A DNA stretch of 64,000 nucleotides, taken from Aquimixticola soesokkakensis (GTDB taxonomy: Bacteria > Pseudomonadota > Alphaproteobacteria > Rhodobacterales > Rhodobacteraceae). Each line of letters begins with the position of its first letter. Position 1 is the first letter of the stretch. The notes beneath the pieces were generated by a model. It was not told the origin of the DNA, did not search any database, and saw only the letters and a list, made by a program, of their open reading frames with translations. Positions 25,599-35,048 of this stretch are shown piece after piece. Both the position numbers and the translations under genes were made by a program. The DNA lies in the NCBI RefSeq assembly GCF_900172375.1, contig NZ_FWFS01000005.1:124001-188000 (forward strand), in the 5' to 3' direction.

Positions 25599-26594
25599 AT
25601 GCACAGAGGCCGACGAGGCCTTTCAAGCTGGCAGTCCACCTTTCAACGGCGCAATGTCTACTCTGAAATGAATTCTGATCCGACCCGCCAGATTATTGAG
25701 AACTATCGTCAGACTCGCTATCTTCGACGGGCTAGCGACGCGGAGCTTGAGCAGCGGCTTGCGGACATTGTGAACAATACTGTGCGGGTCAGCGTTGACG
25801 CGCTGATTGTCCTCGTGAAAGGGCAGACCCTCGCGGAGTTATGCGTTCGGTTGACAGAATGTGCAGAAGAGCTTCGCTTACGGCATGGGTCCTACTCGGC
25901 CAAATTCACCGGAAAGCCATTCAAGGAGATGCTGCCATTCGATGAACCACGTCGGGCAAGGATCAAACGAGCCGGACAGCCGTTCTCGGCTGCCTCCCCC
26001 CGCTGCCTGCTACGGTTCGGACGGCTTGACCATATGCAGGGCCTCTTTAACGAAGGTGCGCTGATGATCCAACCGGCGAAACGGTTCACGGACTCGGACA
26101 TCTTCGCCGTTCAGGACGACGAATGTTCGATAGAGGTCAAGGGCATCCTTTCCACAGAGGAAGTCCGTCGTGTGGTTGCCAACCCGCAAGATGTGCCCGA
26201 CGAAGAGCGTGACCATGTTTTCGCCATACGCTTGAGCATCGACGCATACGGCCTGTACTGCTTGGGGAAGACACCAGAGCTTCGCATGATTGCAGACTGG
26301 GGTGCGACGGGCGCGGTGATCATCAACCATCCTGCGGAGTTCGAGAAACGGTTGCTCTGCGCCGTTGAACAGCAGCTTCCCGGCGCACGTTCCTACTTCG
26401 CAGATGTGACTTATCTGGACCCATATTTCCCGCCTTCTGGAGTCCCTAACGTGGCCACAACGAAGCACTTTCGGTACGCATACCAAGACGAGCGCCGACT
26501 TGTCGTGCAGGGGGCTGATGTGGGGGGCGGGAAGCTCATTCGCATGGGGCCACTGGACGACATTGCCACCATGATTCATTTAGATATTTTTTGA
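25599..26594 (+). CDS. Orphan protein, weakly DUF2971-like
   Basis: A 331-aa protein I do not firmly recognise. An N-terminal helical part (about 1-110) is followed by segments reminiscent of DUF2971 proteins: LLRFGRLDHMQGLFNEGAL near 140-160, MIADWGATGAVIINHPAEF near 225-245 and KHFRYAYQDERRLVV near 290-305, resembling that family's opening, MW-HYA and EYRLV motifs. No signal or membrane segment. AAGG lies 7 nt before the ATG at 25599; an ATG at 25668 is an alternative. Codon use is more mixed and less GC-rich than in its neighbours, and it lies beside a tRNA and a repeat array, so transfer is likely. Function unknown. Confidence 0.6.
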   Translation: MHRGRRGLSSWQSTFQRRNVYSEMNSDPTRQIIENYRQTRYLRRASDAELEQRLADIVNNTVRVSVDALIVLVKGQTLAELCVRLTECAEELRLRHGSYSAKFTGKPFKEMLPFDEPRRARIKRAGQPFSAASPRCLLRFGRLDHMQGLFNEGALMIQPAKRFTDSDIFAVQDDECSIEVKGILSTEEVRRVVANPQDVPDEERDHVFAIRLSIDAYGLYCLGKTPELRMIADWGATGAVIINHPAEFEKRLLCAVEQQLPGARSYFADVTYLDPYFPPSGVPNVATTKHFRYAYQDERRLVVQGADVGGGKLIRMGPLDDIATMIHLDIF

Positions 26595-26965
26595 GCTGAG
26601 TTGACGATGGTCCTGCGTTTTGCAGGCCCCGCCGATTTTCATCTCAGCCTCCCCGCACCCCTTTCGAGGTACCCGTTGTCGCGAGTAGGCTGCATGTCCG
26701 CTTCCGAAGTGTATCCGGGATGAGTGCGTACCTGCGGCGAAATCCGCCTTCCTGCCTTTCCTGTCAGTGCCTGGCATTTGGACCGGTGACCATTTCGCTT
26801 TGCCTGACTGGTGACCATTTCGCTTTGCCTGACCGGTGACCATTTCGCTTTGCCTGACTGGCGGCTCAGTGATTAGCCGGAATACCTCTTGACAAGGGAT
26901 GTGCATGAAAACCGCACGAAACGTGCAAGCTTATGCTTCATTGGCAGGCATCTTTTGGGATGTTG
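26595..26965. other. Non-coding patch between the orphan gene and tRNA-Arg
   Basis: About 370 bp with a small stem near 26616-26630 (CCTGC-GTTTT-GCAGG), possibly terminating the orphan gene, and the three 25-bp repeats at 26781-26861. No reliable gene: the minus-strand frame 26580-26906 merely reads through the repeats. No second copy of the tRNA 3' end was seen. Confidence 0.55.
26781..26861. repeat. Three tandem 25-bp repeats
   Basis: The unit is GACYGGTGACCATTTCGCTT followed by TGCCT. Copies lie at 26781-26805, 26806-26830 and 26831-26855, differing only at the C/T fourth base, with a partial GACTGG after. Head-to-tail repeats of this size are known at the ends of IS21-family elements, but no transposase is present. 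Confidence 0.9.
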
Positions 26966-27042
26966 TGGTGCACCCAGCAGGATTCGAACCTGCGGCCTCT
27001 GCCTTCGGAGGGCAGCGCTCTATCCAGCTGAGCTATGGGTGC
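26966..27042 (-). tRNA. tRNA-Arg (anticodon CCG)
   Basis: A 77-nt gene on the minus strand with encoded CCA. The acceptor GCACCCA pairs with TGGGTGC. The anticodon loop CTCCGAA (anticodon CCG, reading CGG) is on the CTGCC/GGCAG stem, and the T arm is GCAGG-TTCGAAT-CCTGC. Its 3' end faces the atypical patch at 25453-26965. Confidence 0.97.
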
Positions 27043-27102
27043 CTTGGGCGGCGGTATAGGGCAAAGATTTGGCCCCTGCAATCGCCTTGCGCCGCGCGGG
27101 GT

Positions 27103-27154
27103 CATTTTCTTCGTCGAAGAAAATGCCGTGGCAAAATCTTCGACGAAGATTTTG
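27103..27154 (-). terminator. Twin near-perfect palindromes after sufS
   Basis: Two 23-bp hairpins, each with 11-bp arms and a single central base: CATTTTCTTCG/CGAAGAAAATG (27103-27125) and CAAAATCTTCG/CGAAGATTTTG (27132-27154). The second begins 2 nt beyond the sufS stop, so the pair probably ends the iscR-suf transcript. Confidence 0.7.
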
Positions 27155-27156
27155 GT

Positions 27157-28374
27157 CTAGCCGAAAAGATCGCGACAGAGTTCCAGTGCGGAGACCAGCG
27201 TGTCGACCTCGTCGCGGGTATTGTACATCGCAAAGGACGCCCGGCAGGTCGCGCTCTGGCCCAGATGCTCCATCAAAGGCATGGCGCAGTGGCTACCGGC
27301 GCGCACGGCAACGCCGCGTTTGTCGAGCACAGTGGAAATGTCATGCGCATGTGCCCCTTCCATCGTGAAGGAAAAGATCGCGCCTTTGTCAGCGGTCGTC
27401 CCTTGCACCGACAGCCAGTTCAGGGTGGCGAGCCGCTCGGTGGCATAGGCGGCAAGCCCGGCCTCATAGGCGGCGATCTGGTCCATACCCAGCCCCATCA
27501 GGTAGTCGAGCGCCACGCCAAACCCGATGGTTTGCACAATACCGGGCGTGCCCGCTTCGAACTTGAGCGGTGGTTTGGCCCAGGTGATGGTCTCGCGCCC
27601 CACTGTGTCGATCATGTCGCCCCCGCCCATGAAGGGGCGCATTTGCGCCTGGCGTTCGGCACGGATGTAAATCGCGCCCGATCCCGAGGGCCCGTAAAGT
27701 TTATGGCCGGTGATCGGGTAGAAATCGCACCCGATGTCCTGCACATCCACAGGTCCGTGCACCGCCGCCTGCGAGCCGTCGACCAGCGTCGCGATGCCCC
27801 GTTCGCGCGCGGCGTGACAGATGGTTTTGACATCCACCCGCGTGCCCGTGACATTCGACATCTGGGTGACGGCGACCAGTTTGGTCTTTGCGCCCATGGC
27901 GTCGATCACCGCCTGTGGGTCGAGGCTGCCATCGGGGGCACAATCGACCCAGGTCAGCACCACCCCCAGCCGTTCGCGCAAAAAATGCCACGGGACGATG
28001 TTGGCGTGATGCTCGAGGATGGACAGAACGATCTCGTCGCCCGCGCGCAAGTTTTCCATGCCCCAGGCGTAAGACACCAGATTGATGCCCTCCGTCGTGC
28101 CGCTGGTATAGAGGATCTCATCCTCGTGACCCGCATTCAAAAACCGCGCCACTTTGGCCCGCGTGCTTTCGTAATGGTCGGTCGCAAGGTTCGATAAATA
28201 ATGCAAGCCGCGGTGCACATTGGCATATTCATGGGAATAGGCCCGGGTGATTGCATCGATCACCACCTGCGGCTTTTGTGCCGAAGCGCCGTTGTCGAGA
28301 TAGGTCAGCGGCTTGCCGTTGACTTCGCGCGACAGGATCGGAAAATCGGCGCGGATCTTTTGGACGTCAAACAT
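27157..28374 (-). CDS. sufS: SUF-system cysteine desulfurase SufS
   Basis: Class V PLP enzyme that strips sulfur from L-cysteine for Fe-S cluster assembly. It is 405 aa, starting MFDVQKIRADFPIL. PLP Lys225 is in ITGHKLYGPSGSG and the persulfide Cys363 is in RAGSHCAMPLMEHLG, the group II (SufS/CsdA) context. The start at 28374 overlaps the stop of the upstream membrane-protein gene by one base (TGATG). It is the last gene of the operon, followed by the twin hairpins; no SufE or SufU partner gene follows. Confidence 0.96.
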   Translation of the reverse strand: MFDVQKIRADFPILSREVNGKPLTYLDNGASAQKPQVVIDAITRAYSHEYANVHRGLHYLSNLATDHYESTRAKVARFLNAGHEDEILYTSGTTEGINLVSYAWGMENLRAGDEIVLSILEHHANIVPWHFLRERLGVVLTWVDCAPDGSLDPQAVIDAMGAKTKLVAVTQMSNVTGTRVDVKTICHAARERGIATLVDGSQAAVHGPVDVQDIGCDFYPITGHKLYGPSGSGAIYIRAERQAQMRPFMGGGDMIDTVGRETITWAKPPLKFEAGTPGIVQTIGFGVALDYLMGLGMDQIAAYEAGLAAYATERLATLNWLSVQGTTADKGAIFSFTMEGAHAHDISTVLDKRGVAVRAGSHCAMPLMEHLGQSATCRASFAMYNTRDEVDTLVSALELCRDLFG

Positions 28375-28880
28375 CAGGCGGTGCCTCTCGGATGGACGGG
28401 GGAGCGTTCGACATGGATGAGGCCGATCAGCCAGAAGGCCATGAAGACCGCAAACGCAATCAGGGAAATCGCCTGCGCGGCGGGATGGGCGGCCCCGGCA
28501 AAGCCAACCGCCAGCCCCCAAAGAAGCCACACGGGCGAGGCGGCGAGCAAGGCCCAAAACAGGGCAAATCGCGCGTCAAAATACAGGCACGCGCCGCCAA
28601 ACAGCCGCGCCACCAGATGCGACAGCGTGGCCAAAGCGTAGAGCAGGATCGGGCCGATCATCATCCACGCAACCCCTGCCCCCGTCAGTCGCCCGCCCAG
28701 TGGAATGCTGGGATCAAGGTAGGCTGCACGGGCGTTCACGGGCCACTGCGCCACGAAGATCATCAGGCAGGCCAGGATCAGGATGCCGATCGCGTGGCGC
28801 TCGTCGGCATGGGACAACCGGCGCCGCAAGACCTCTCGCGGCGCGCGGTAGCTGCGCAGGATATCGGGAATGAGGGACAC
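28374..28880 (-). CDS. YIP1-family membrane protein in the suf operon
   Basis: About 168 aa with four to five hydrophobic segments (for example AIGILILACLMIFVAQWP, GVAWMMIGPILLYALATL, FALFWALLAASPVWLLWGL, AISLIAFAVFMAFWLIGLI), typical of YIP1-like proteins that occupy this place in Rhodobacterales suf operons. Its role is unknown. I prefer the GTG at 28880 (VSLIPDILRSYRAPREVLRR), which has GAGG 8 nt upstream; an ATG at 28904 overlapping sufD is the alternative. It is coupled to sufS by TGATG. Confidence 0.75.
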   Translation of the reverse strand: MSLIPDILRSYRAPREVLRRRLSHADERHAIGILILACLMIFVAQWPVNARAAYLDPSIPLGGRLTGAGVAWMMIGPILLYALATLSHLVARLFGGACLYFDARFALFWALLAASPVWLLWGLAVGFAGAAHPAAQAISLIAFAVFMAFWLIGLIHVERSPVHPRGTA

Positions 28881-28890
28881 GCGGGTCGCC

Positions 28891-30195
28891 TCAGCCCTTG
28901 CCATGGCCGCGACGGGCCAGCCATGCCACCAGCCGGTCGTTGATGTCCGCGGCAATCGCTTCGTCTTCGATTTCGGCGATGGCTTCAGCGAGGAACGAGA
29001 GCGTCAGCAGGTTCTCGGCCTCGGTCTTGGGCACACCGCGCGAGCGCATGTAGTAGAGCGCCTGCTCGTCAATCGCGCCCGTGGTCGAACCGTGGGAACA
29101 AACCACGTCATCGGCATAGATTTCCAGCTCGGGCTTGGCTAGAAACTGGCTGTCATCATCCAGCAAAAGCGACTGGCTGATCTGGTAGCCATCGGTTTTC
29201 TGCGCGTCTTTCTTGACGAGAATCTTGCCCTGGAACACGCCCGTTGCCCCGTTGCGCAGCACCTTTTTGAACACCTGACGGCTTTCGCAGCGCTCGGCGT
29301 CATGGGTGATGAACACGGTGTCGTCGTGGTGAAAATCGCCGTCCCCCAAAGCCGCACCGGCGACATGGGCCATGCTGTCATTGCCAACCAGCTCCAGCAC
29401 CACCTCGTTGCGCGTCAGCACGCCGTTGGCGGTCAGCGTGAAGCTTTTGAAGGCCGCATTCGACCCCAGACGCGCGTAGAGATGCGTCACCGCACGGCGT
29501 TCGTGATCGCGCCCCTGGGTGCGCACGTGGTTGAACTTGGCACCATCGGGAATTTCAACCTCGATGCATTTGTTGAACCGCGCAGCAGCAGGACCGTTTT
29601 CCAGCAGCGTCAACGCCGCGCCCTCTTCCAGTTTGACCACGTGATGCAGCACCGCATCCGAGGTTTCGCTGGCGTGCAGATAGGTGATGTTGACCGGACG
29701 GGTCACAACGCCACTGACACGGATGCAAATCCCGTCGCTCGCAAAGGCCGTGTTCAGCGCGCCAAGCGGGCGCTCCACCGGCGTCTGCCCCCGTTCCTCA
29801 AGCACGCCGTACACGCTGGACGCCCAGTGGATATCGGCCTGTGTGGCCTCGGCCAGACGGGTAATTTCAAGGTTTTCCCCCGCAAGCTCATCCGACGCCT
29901 CAGCGTCAAACACCCCGTCGACAAAGACGATTTTCAGCGCGTCGATGTCGGTAAAGGGGCGTGGCTCGCCCGCATCAAACACCGCCGCACGACGGTCGTC
30001 GGGGGAAATCAGGCTGCTGGGATCGGTCCAGCGCCAGTATTCGTCGCGTTTGGTTGGCAGGCCCATGCCCGTAAGGCGCAGCAAAGCCGCCTCGCGGGCT
30101 TCCCGGGCCCATTTGCCCCCCGCAGGCATGGCGAAATCGCGCAGCCGCTCGGTGGTGGCGTCGAGTTTGCGTTGTTTCAGATCAGCGCGCGCCAT
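28891..30195 (-). CDS. sufD: Fe-S cluster assembly protein SufD
   Basis: Scaffold partner in the SufBC2D complex. It is 434 aa from MARADLKQRKLDA, with the SufBD beta-helix core. EIYADDVVCSHGSTTGAIDEQALYYMRSRGV is the family's signature end region and carries the conserved Cys-Ser-His that contributes to the SufB-SufD interface. FQGKILVKKDAQKTDGYQ is another family segment. The start lies 2 nt after the sufC stop. The longer frame to 30450 covers sufC antiphase and is rejected. Confidence 0.96.
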   Translation of the reverse strand: MARADLKQRKLDATTERLRDFAMPAGGKWAREAREAALLRLTGMGLPTKRDEYWRWTDPSSLISPDDRRAAVFDAGEPRPFTDIDALKIVFVDGVFDAEASDELAGENLEITRLAEATQADIHWASSVYGVLEERGQTPVERPLGALNTAFASDGICIRVSGVVTRPVNITYLHASETSDAVLHHVVKLEEGAALTLLENGPAAARFNKCIEVEIPDGAKFNHVRTQGRDHERRAVTHLYARLGSNAAFKSFTLTANGVLTRNEVVLELVGNDSMAHVAGAALGDGDFHHDDTVFITHDAERCESRQVFKKVLRNGATGVFQGKILVKKDAQKTDGYQISQSLLLDDDSQFLAKPELEIYADDVVCSHGSTTGAIDEQALYYMRSRGVPKTEAENLLTLSFLAEAIAEIEDEAIAADINDRLVAWLARRGHGKG

Positions 30196-30197
30196 GA

Positions 30198-30953
30198 TTA
30201 TTCGGCCTCCGCAAGCAGGTCCGCATAGCCGTTGTGTTCGACTTCGAGTGCCAGTTCGGGACCCCCGCTTTTGATGATTTTCCCGTCCGACATGATGTGG
30301 ACAACATCCGGTTTGATGTAGTCGAGCAGACGCTGGTAGTGCGTGATCACAAGGAAGGACCGCTTGCCATCGCGCAGGGCGTTCACGCCGTCCGACACAA
30401 GTCTCATCGCATCGACATCCAGACCTGAATCGGTTTCGTCGAGGATGCACATTTTCGGCTCAAGCATGGCCATCTGCAGGATTTCGTTGCGCTTTTTCTC
30501 GCCGCCCGAAAAGCCGACATTGACGGGGCGCTTGAGCATATCCGCGTCGATTTTCAGCGTTTTGGCTTTGGCGCGGACCTCTTTGAGGAATTCGGCCGCC
30601 GACAATTCGTCTTCTCCGCGCGCTTTGCGCTGCGCGTTCACGGCGGTGCGCAGGAAGGTCATATTGCCCACGCCGGGGATTTCGACGGGATACTGGAAGG
30701 CCAGGAACAGGCCCGCAGCGGCGCGGTCTTCGGGGTCCATGTCCAGCAATTCCTCGCCGTTGAGCGTTGCCGAACCTTCGGTGACTTCATAGCCGTCACG
30801 GCCCGACAGCACATAGGAGGTCGTCGATTTTCCCGAGCCGTTGGGCCCCATGATGGCGTGCACTTCGCCCTCACCGATCTTGAGCGACATGCCTTTGAGG
30901 ATTTGCTTGTCCTCTTCTTCAAGTTTCACATGCAGGTTTTTGATTTCCAACAT
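30198..30953 (-). CDS. sufC: Fe-S cluster assembly ATPase SufC
   Basis: Soluble ABC-type ATPase that drives conformational change of SufB-SufD. It is 251 aa. Walker A GPNGSGKST is at 36-44, the signature FSGGEKKRNEILQ near 145, and the Walker B region ends ILDETDSGLDVDA, the SufC-specific form. AAAGG precedes the ATG at 30953. It sits in the operon between the small membrane protein and sufD. Confidence 0.98.
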   Translation of the reverse strand: MLEIKNLHVKLEEEDKQILKGMSLKIGEGEVHAIMGPNGSGKSTTSYVLSGRDGYEVTEGSATLNGEELLDMDPEDRAAAGLFLAFQYPVEIPGVGNMTFLRTAVNAQRKARGEDELSAAEFLKEVRAKAKTLKIDADMLKRPVNVGFSGGEKKRNEILQMAMLEPKMCILDETDSGLDVDAMRLVSDGVNALRDGKRSFLVITHYQRLLDYIKPDVVHIMSDGKIIKSGGPELALEVEHNGYADLLAEAE

Positions 30954-31068
30954 TTTTTGGCCTTTCAATTGGACAGCACAACAGCCCCGCACGGATGCGA
31001 TCCGGCGAGGGTGTCGTACATTTGTACGGTCTGATTTCGTGTGTTTTCTGTGTGGCGGGTGGCGCGCG

Positions 31069-31362
31069 CTAGAAACGCGCTGCCACTTGTTTGACATTGC
31101 TCAACAAATCGCTGAGCGGCATCTGTTGGGTCCATCCCAGCCCCACCGACATGCCAAGCGCAAGCCCGAGCCCAAGCACGGACAGCGCCTTGGCAAAGCT
31201 GCGCTGCGCGGGGGAACTCTTGCCCTTGGGTGTGGCGGTCATCAAGGTCGAGATGCGTTTGTTGCGCTCGCTTGCGAGAGTCGATGTGCTCAACGCGGGG
31301 CCGGTGACAGTCTTGCCGGTTCGCAACAGGCGATCCTGAAAATTCTGCTTTTGTTGGTCCAT
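31069..31362 (-). CDS. Small membrane-anchored protein in the suf operon
   Basis: About 97 aa starting MDQQKQNFQDRLLRTGK. A single hydrophobic segment SVLGLGLALGMSVGLGW lies near residue 65-81, so the basic N-terminus is probably cytoplasmic. AGAGGAG is about 9 nt before this ATG; an ATG at 31386 adds 8 residues. I do not recognise the family. It is placed between the methyltransferase-like gene and sufC on the same strand, so it is probably cotranscribed. Confidence 0.65.
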   Translation of the reverse strand: MDQQKQNFQDRLLRTGKTVTGPALSTSTLASERNKRISTLMTATPKGKSSPAQRSFAKALSVLGLGLALGMSVGLGWTQQMPLSDLLSNVKQVAARF

Positions 31363-31482
31363 AACCTTGGACTCCTCTGGGTACATTACGCCCGAAGGAT
31401 CGCAAGAATTTGCGGCGAATTTTAGGCAAATTGCCCCTGTCGCGCGATGGCAGTGCGATTTTTTTCATGTCACTGATCCCCA

Positions 31483-32139
31483 TCACAACGCCCTCTGAAA
31501 GGCTTTGATCACCTCAAGCAGCCGCCCGCGCGGCAGGCTTTGGGGGCTCAATTCGAATTTCACCATATCGCCACGGCGCTCGACGATCGGCGCAAAACTT
31601 TCGCAGATCGCATATTCCTCTGCCCGTTTGGCGTAATCATCAAAGAGCACCGTCACGGGCCGCGGGCTTTCCAGCAAAACCGCCAGAAAACATCCCGCAC
31701 GAAACCGCCCGTCGATAAGCACCAGATCGGGCGCTTTGAAATCCTCGCGCCCCCAAACCCCCAGCGGATACTCGCAAAAACTGCGCCATTTGGCGGTCGT
31801 TTCGGGAAAGCCCCAGTCTTTGGTGGGGCCAATGGGGGCAAGATGCAGGTGCAGATCGGCGGCGGGCGGGTGGCGCTCGAAATGCTTGCGCATCATGTTG
31901 TGCCACTTGCGCGCGTTTTCCACCGAGAAGACGGTCTTGCCGGCCATCCCTGCCGCCAGCGCGGTCGAACCGCCAGACCCGTATTCCAAAATCACCGAAG
32001 CGCGCTCGTAATGCGCGCGCACCCATTGCGCAACCTCCGGCACAAAGGTCAACGGCGGCCCCTCTGGCGGGATCTTGGCGATCGCGCGCAGCGGCTTGGC
32101 GGCTTTGGGACCGGCGTTGAGGGAGGGGGTGACGGACAT
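31483..32139 (-). CDS. SAM-methyltransferase-fold protein in the suf operon
   Basis: A 218-aa protein with a class I methyltransferase-like Rossmann core: VILEYGSGGSTALAA (motif I) near residue 50, FSVENARKWHNMM after it, and PDLVLIDGRFRAGCF (motif IV/V-like) near 138. Neither substrate nor activity is clear, and some such proteins are not methyltransferases. It lies between two small membrane-protein genes inside the suf operon on the same strand, so it is coexpressed with Fe-S assembly. Confidence 0.7.
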   Translation of the reverse strand: MSVTPSLNAGPKAAKPLRAIAKIPPEGPPLTFVPEVAQWVRAHYERASVILEYGSGGSTALAAGMAGKTVFSVENARKWHNMMRKHFERHPPAADLHLHLAPIGPTKDWGFPETTAKWRSFCEYPLGVWGREDFKAPDLVLIDGRFRAGCFLAVLLESPRPVTVLFDDYAKRAEEYAICESFAPIVERRGDMVKFELSPQSLPRGRLLEVIKAFQRAL

Positions 32140-32148
32140 GGGACTCGC

Positions 32149-32352
32149 TTAAAAGAAGATGCGGATGACGACGGAGGCAAAGAATGCCAAAGCCGAGGCG
32201 ATGAAGGCGGTGGCATAAACCGAGCCGCGAAACAGCCCGTCGGTGCCCGCGCTGCGCGCACGAAAACTCAGCCCGATGACCGCGCCGAGGAAAATCCCCA
32301 CCGCCACACCGCCAGAGCCCAGCAGCACCTGTTGCAGTTGCAGATAGCTCAT
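32149..32352 (-). CDS. Small two-helix membrane protein in the suf operon
   Basis: A 67-aa protein beginning MSYLQLQQVLLGSGGVAVG. Two membrane helices are predicted at about 9-28 (glycine-rich) and 46-66, with a short basic loop SFRARSAG between. Such a protein is a regular member of Rhodobacterales suf operons downstream of sufB, but its job is unknown. It is 12 bp after sufB and 9 bp before the next gene. Confidence 0.72.
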   Translation of the reverse strand: MSYLQLQQVLLGSGGVAVGIFLGAVIGLSFRARSAGTDGLFRGSVYATAFIASALAFFASVVIRIFF

Positions 32353-32364
32353 GCCACGCCTCCC

Positions 32365-33891
<1,527 letters not shown>

Positions 33892-33959
33892 CGGGATGCT
33901 CCTTCATGTGCGTTGCGGGGCAGTTGTGCCCTCTTGTCTCGTTGATTGCGCGCACCGCC

Positions 33960-35006
33960 TCACGCGGCGCGGGCCTTGTATCTTTTATGCGCCTGCGCCC
34001 ATGCGTCCGCAAAACGGTCCACATCGTTGCGCGTCACGCCCGGCCCGATCGAGACCCTGAGCGCGCTTGACGCCTGACTATCGTTCAGGCCCATCGCCCG
34101 CAAGACACGGCTTGCCCGCACCTTGCCCGACGAACAGGCCGATCCTGCCGAAACCGCAAAACCGGCAAGGTCCATCTGCATGACCTGCGTTTCGCCCTTC
34201 CAGCCTTGGGTCACGAAATTCACCGTGCCTGCCAGCCGCTTTTGTCCCTGCCCGACCACGATCCCCTCGGGCGCGGCCTCCAACAGCCGTGCCTCCAGAT
34301 GGTCGCGAATCTCGGCCACCGCGTCCCAAACGCCCTGCGCCTGGGCCTGGGCCGCCGCCTCTGCCGCAGCACCAAAGCCTGCGATCCCGATCAGGTTTTC
34401 GGTGCCCGAGCGGCGTCCCATTTCCTGACCGCCGCCCATGATCTGCGCAGTGACATCCAAACCCTGCTTGAGGACCAGCGCCCCGACGCCTTTGGGCCCG
34501 CCCAGTTTATGCGCCGACACCAGCGCCATGTCGCAGCCCAGCCAGTTGAAGGCGATTGGCAATTTGCCAAAGGCCTGCGTGGCATCACAAACCGCCAGCC
34601 CCTGCGGCAGGTCCTGCACGATCCCCGTTTCCGAATTGGCCAGTTGAAGCGCCGCGCGGGCCGGATCAGCCACGCAGACCTGCCCCGCAGCATCGACCGG
34701 CGCATCCACGACGCACCACGAAGACACCGCTTCGTGTTCGACATGCGAACAGTGCAGGTCCCGCCCCGCCAGCGCCAATCCGGCAGCTTCGGTCGCGCCC
34801 GAGGTGAAGACGATGTCAGCCCCCTCTGCCCCGAAGGCCTGCGCCACCTGCGTGCGCGCGCGTTCCAAAAGCGCCTTGGCCGCGCGCCCTTCGCTGTGCA
34901 CGCTTGAGGGATTGCCGAGCACATCCATGGCCGCGATCATGGCCGCGCGCGCCGCATCGTGCAGCGGCGCTGTGGCATTCCAGTCAAGGTATGGGCGATT
35001 GCTCAC
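33960..35006 (-). CDS. Cysteine desulfurase, IscS/NifS type
   Basis: Class V PLP enzyme, 348 aa, shorter than E. coli IscS (404), as is usual for the second gene of Rhodobacterales isc-suf operons. PLP Lys167 is in VSAHKLGGPKGVG and the sulfur-accepting Cys291 is on a flexible loop (SAGSACSSGKV), the group I pattern. LDWNATAPLHDAAR and GNPSSVHSEGR are typical starts. The operon thus has two desulfurases, this one and SufS at its end. Confidence 0.93.
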   Translation of the reverse strand: MSNRPYLDWNATAPLHDAARAAMIAAMDVLGNPSSVHSEGRAAKALLERARTQVAQAFGAEGADIVFTSGATEAAGLALAGRDLHCSHVEHEAVSSWCVVDAPVDAAGQVCVADPARAALQLANSETGIVQDLPQGLAVCDATQAFGKLPIAFNWLGCDMALVSAHKLGGPKGVGALVLKQGLDVTAQIMGGGQEMGRRSGTENLIGIAGFGAAAEAAAQAQAQGVWDAVAEIRDHLEARLLEAAPEGIVVGQGQKRLAGTVNFVTQGWKGETQVMQMDLAGFAVSAGSACSSGKVRASRVLRAMGLNDSQASSALRVSIGPGVTRNDVDRFADAWAQAHKRYKARAA

Positions 35007-35048
35007 GTCAGACTCTTTTCGTTTGTCACTCGGTGTTCGACGACGGCT

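Noticed and set aside
26781-26861. CRISPR array
   Set aside because: The 25-bp units are directly adjacent with no spacers and there are no cas genes.
26580-26906. 108-codon minus-strand frame
   Set aside because: Its middle is only the translation of the 25-bp repeats in shifting frames, and it overlaps the 3' end of the orphan gene.
25453-27042. Integrated island bounded by a tRNA attachment repeat
   Set aside because: The composition and tRNA-Arg position invite it, but I found no integrase and no second copy of the tRNA 3' end, so no boundary can be supported.
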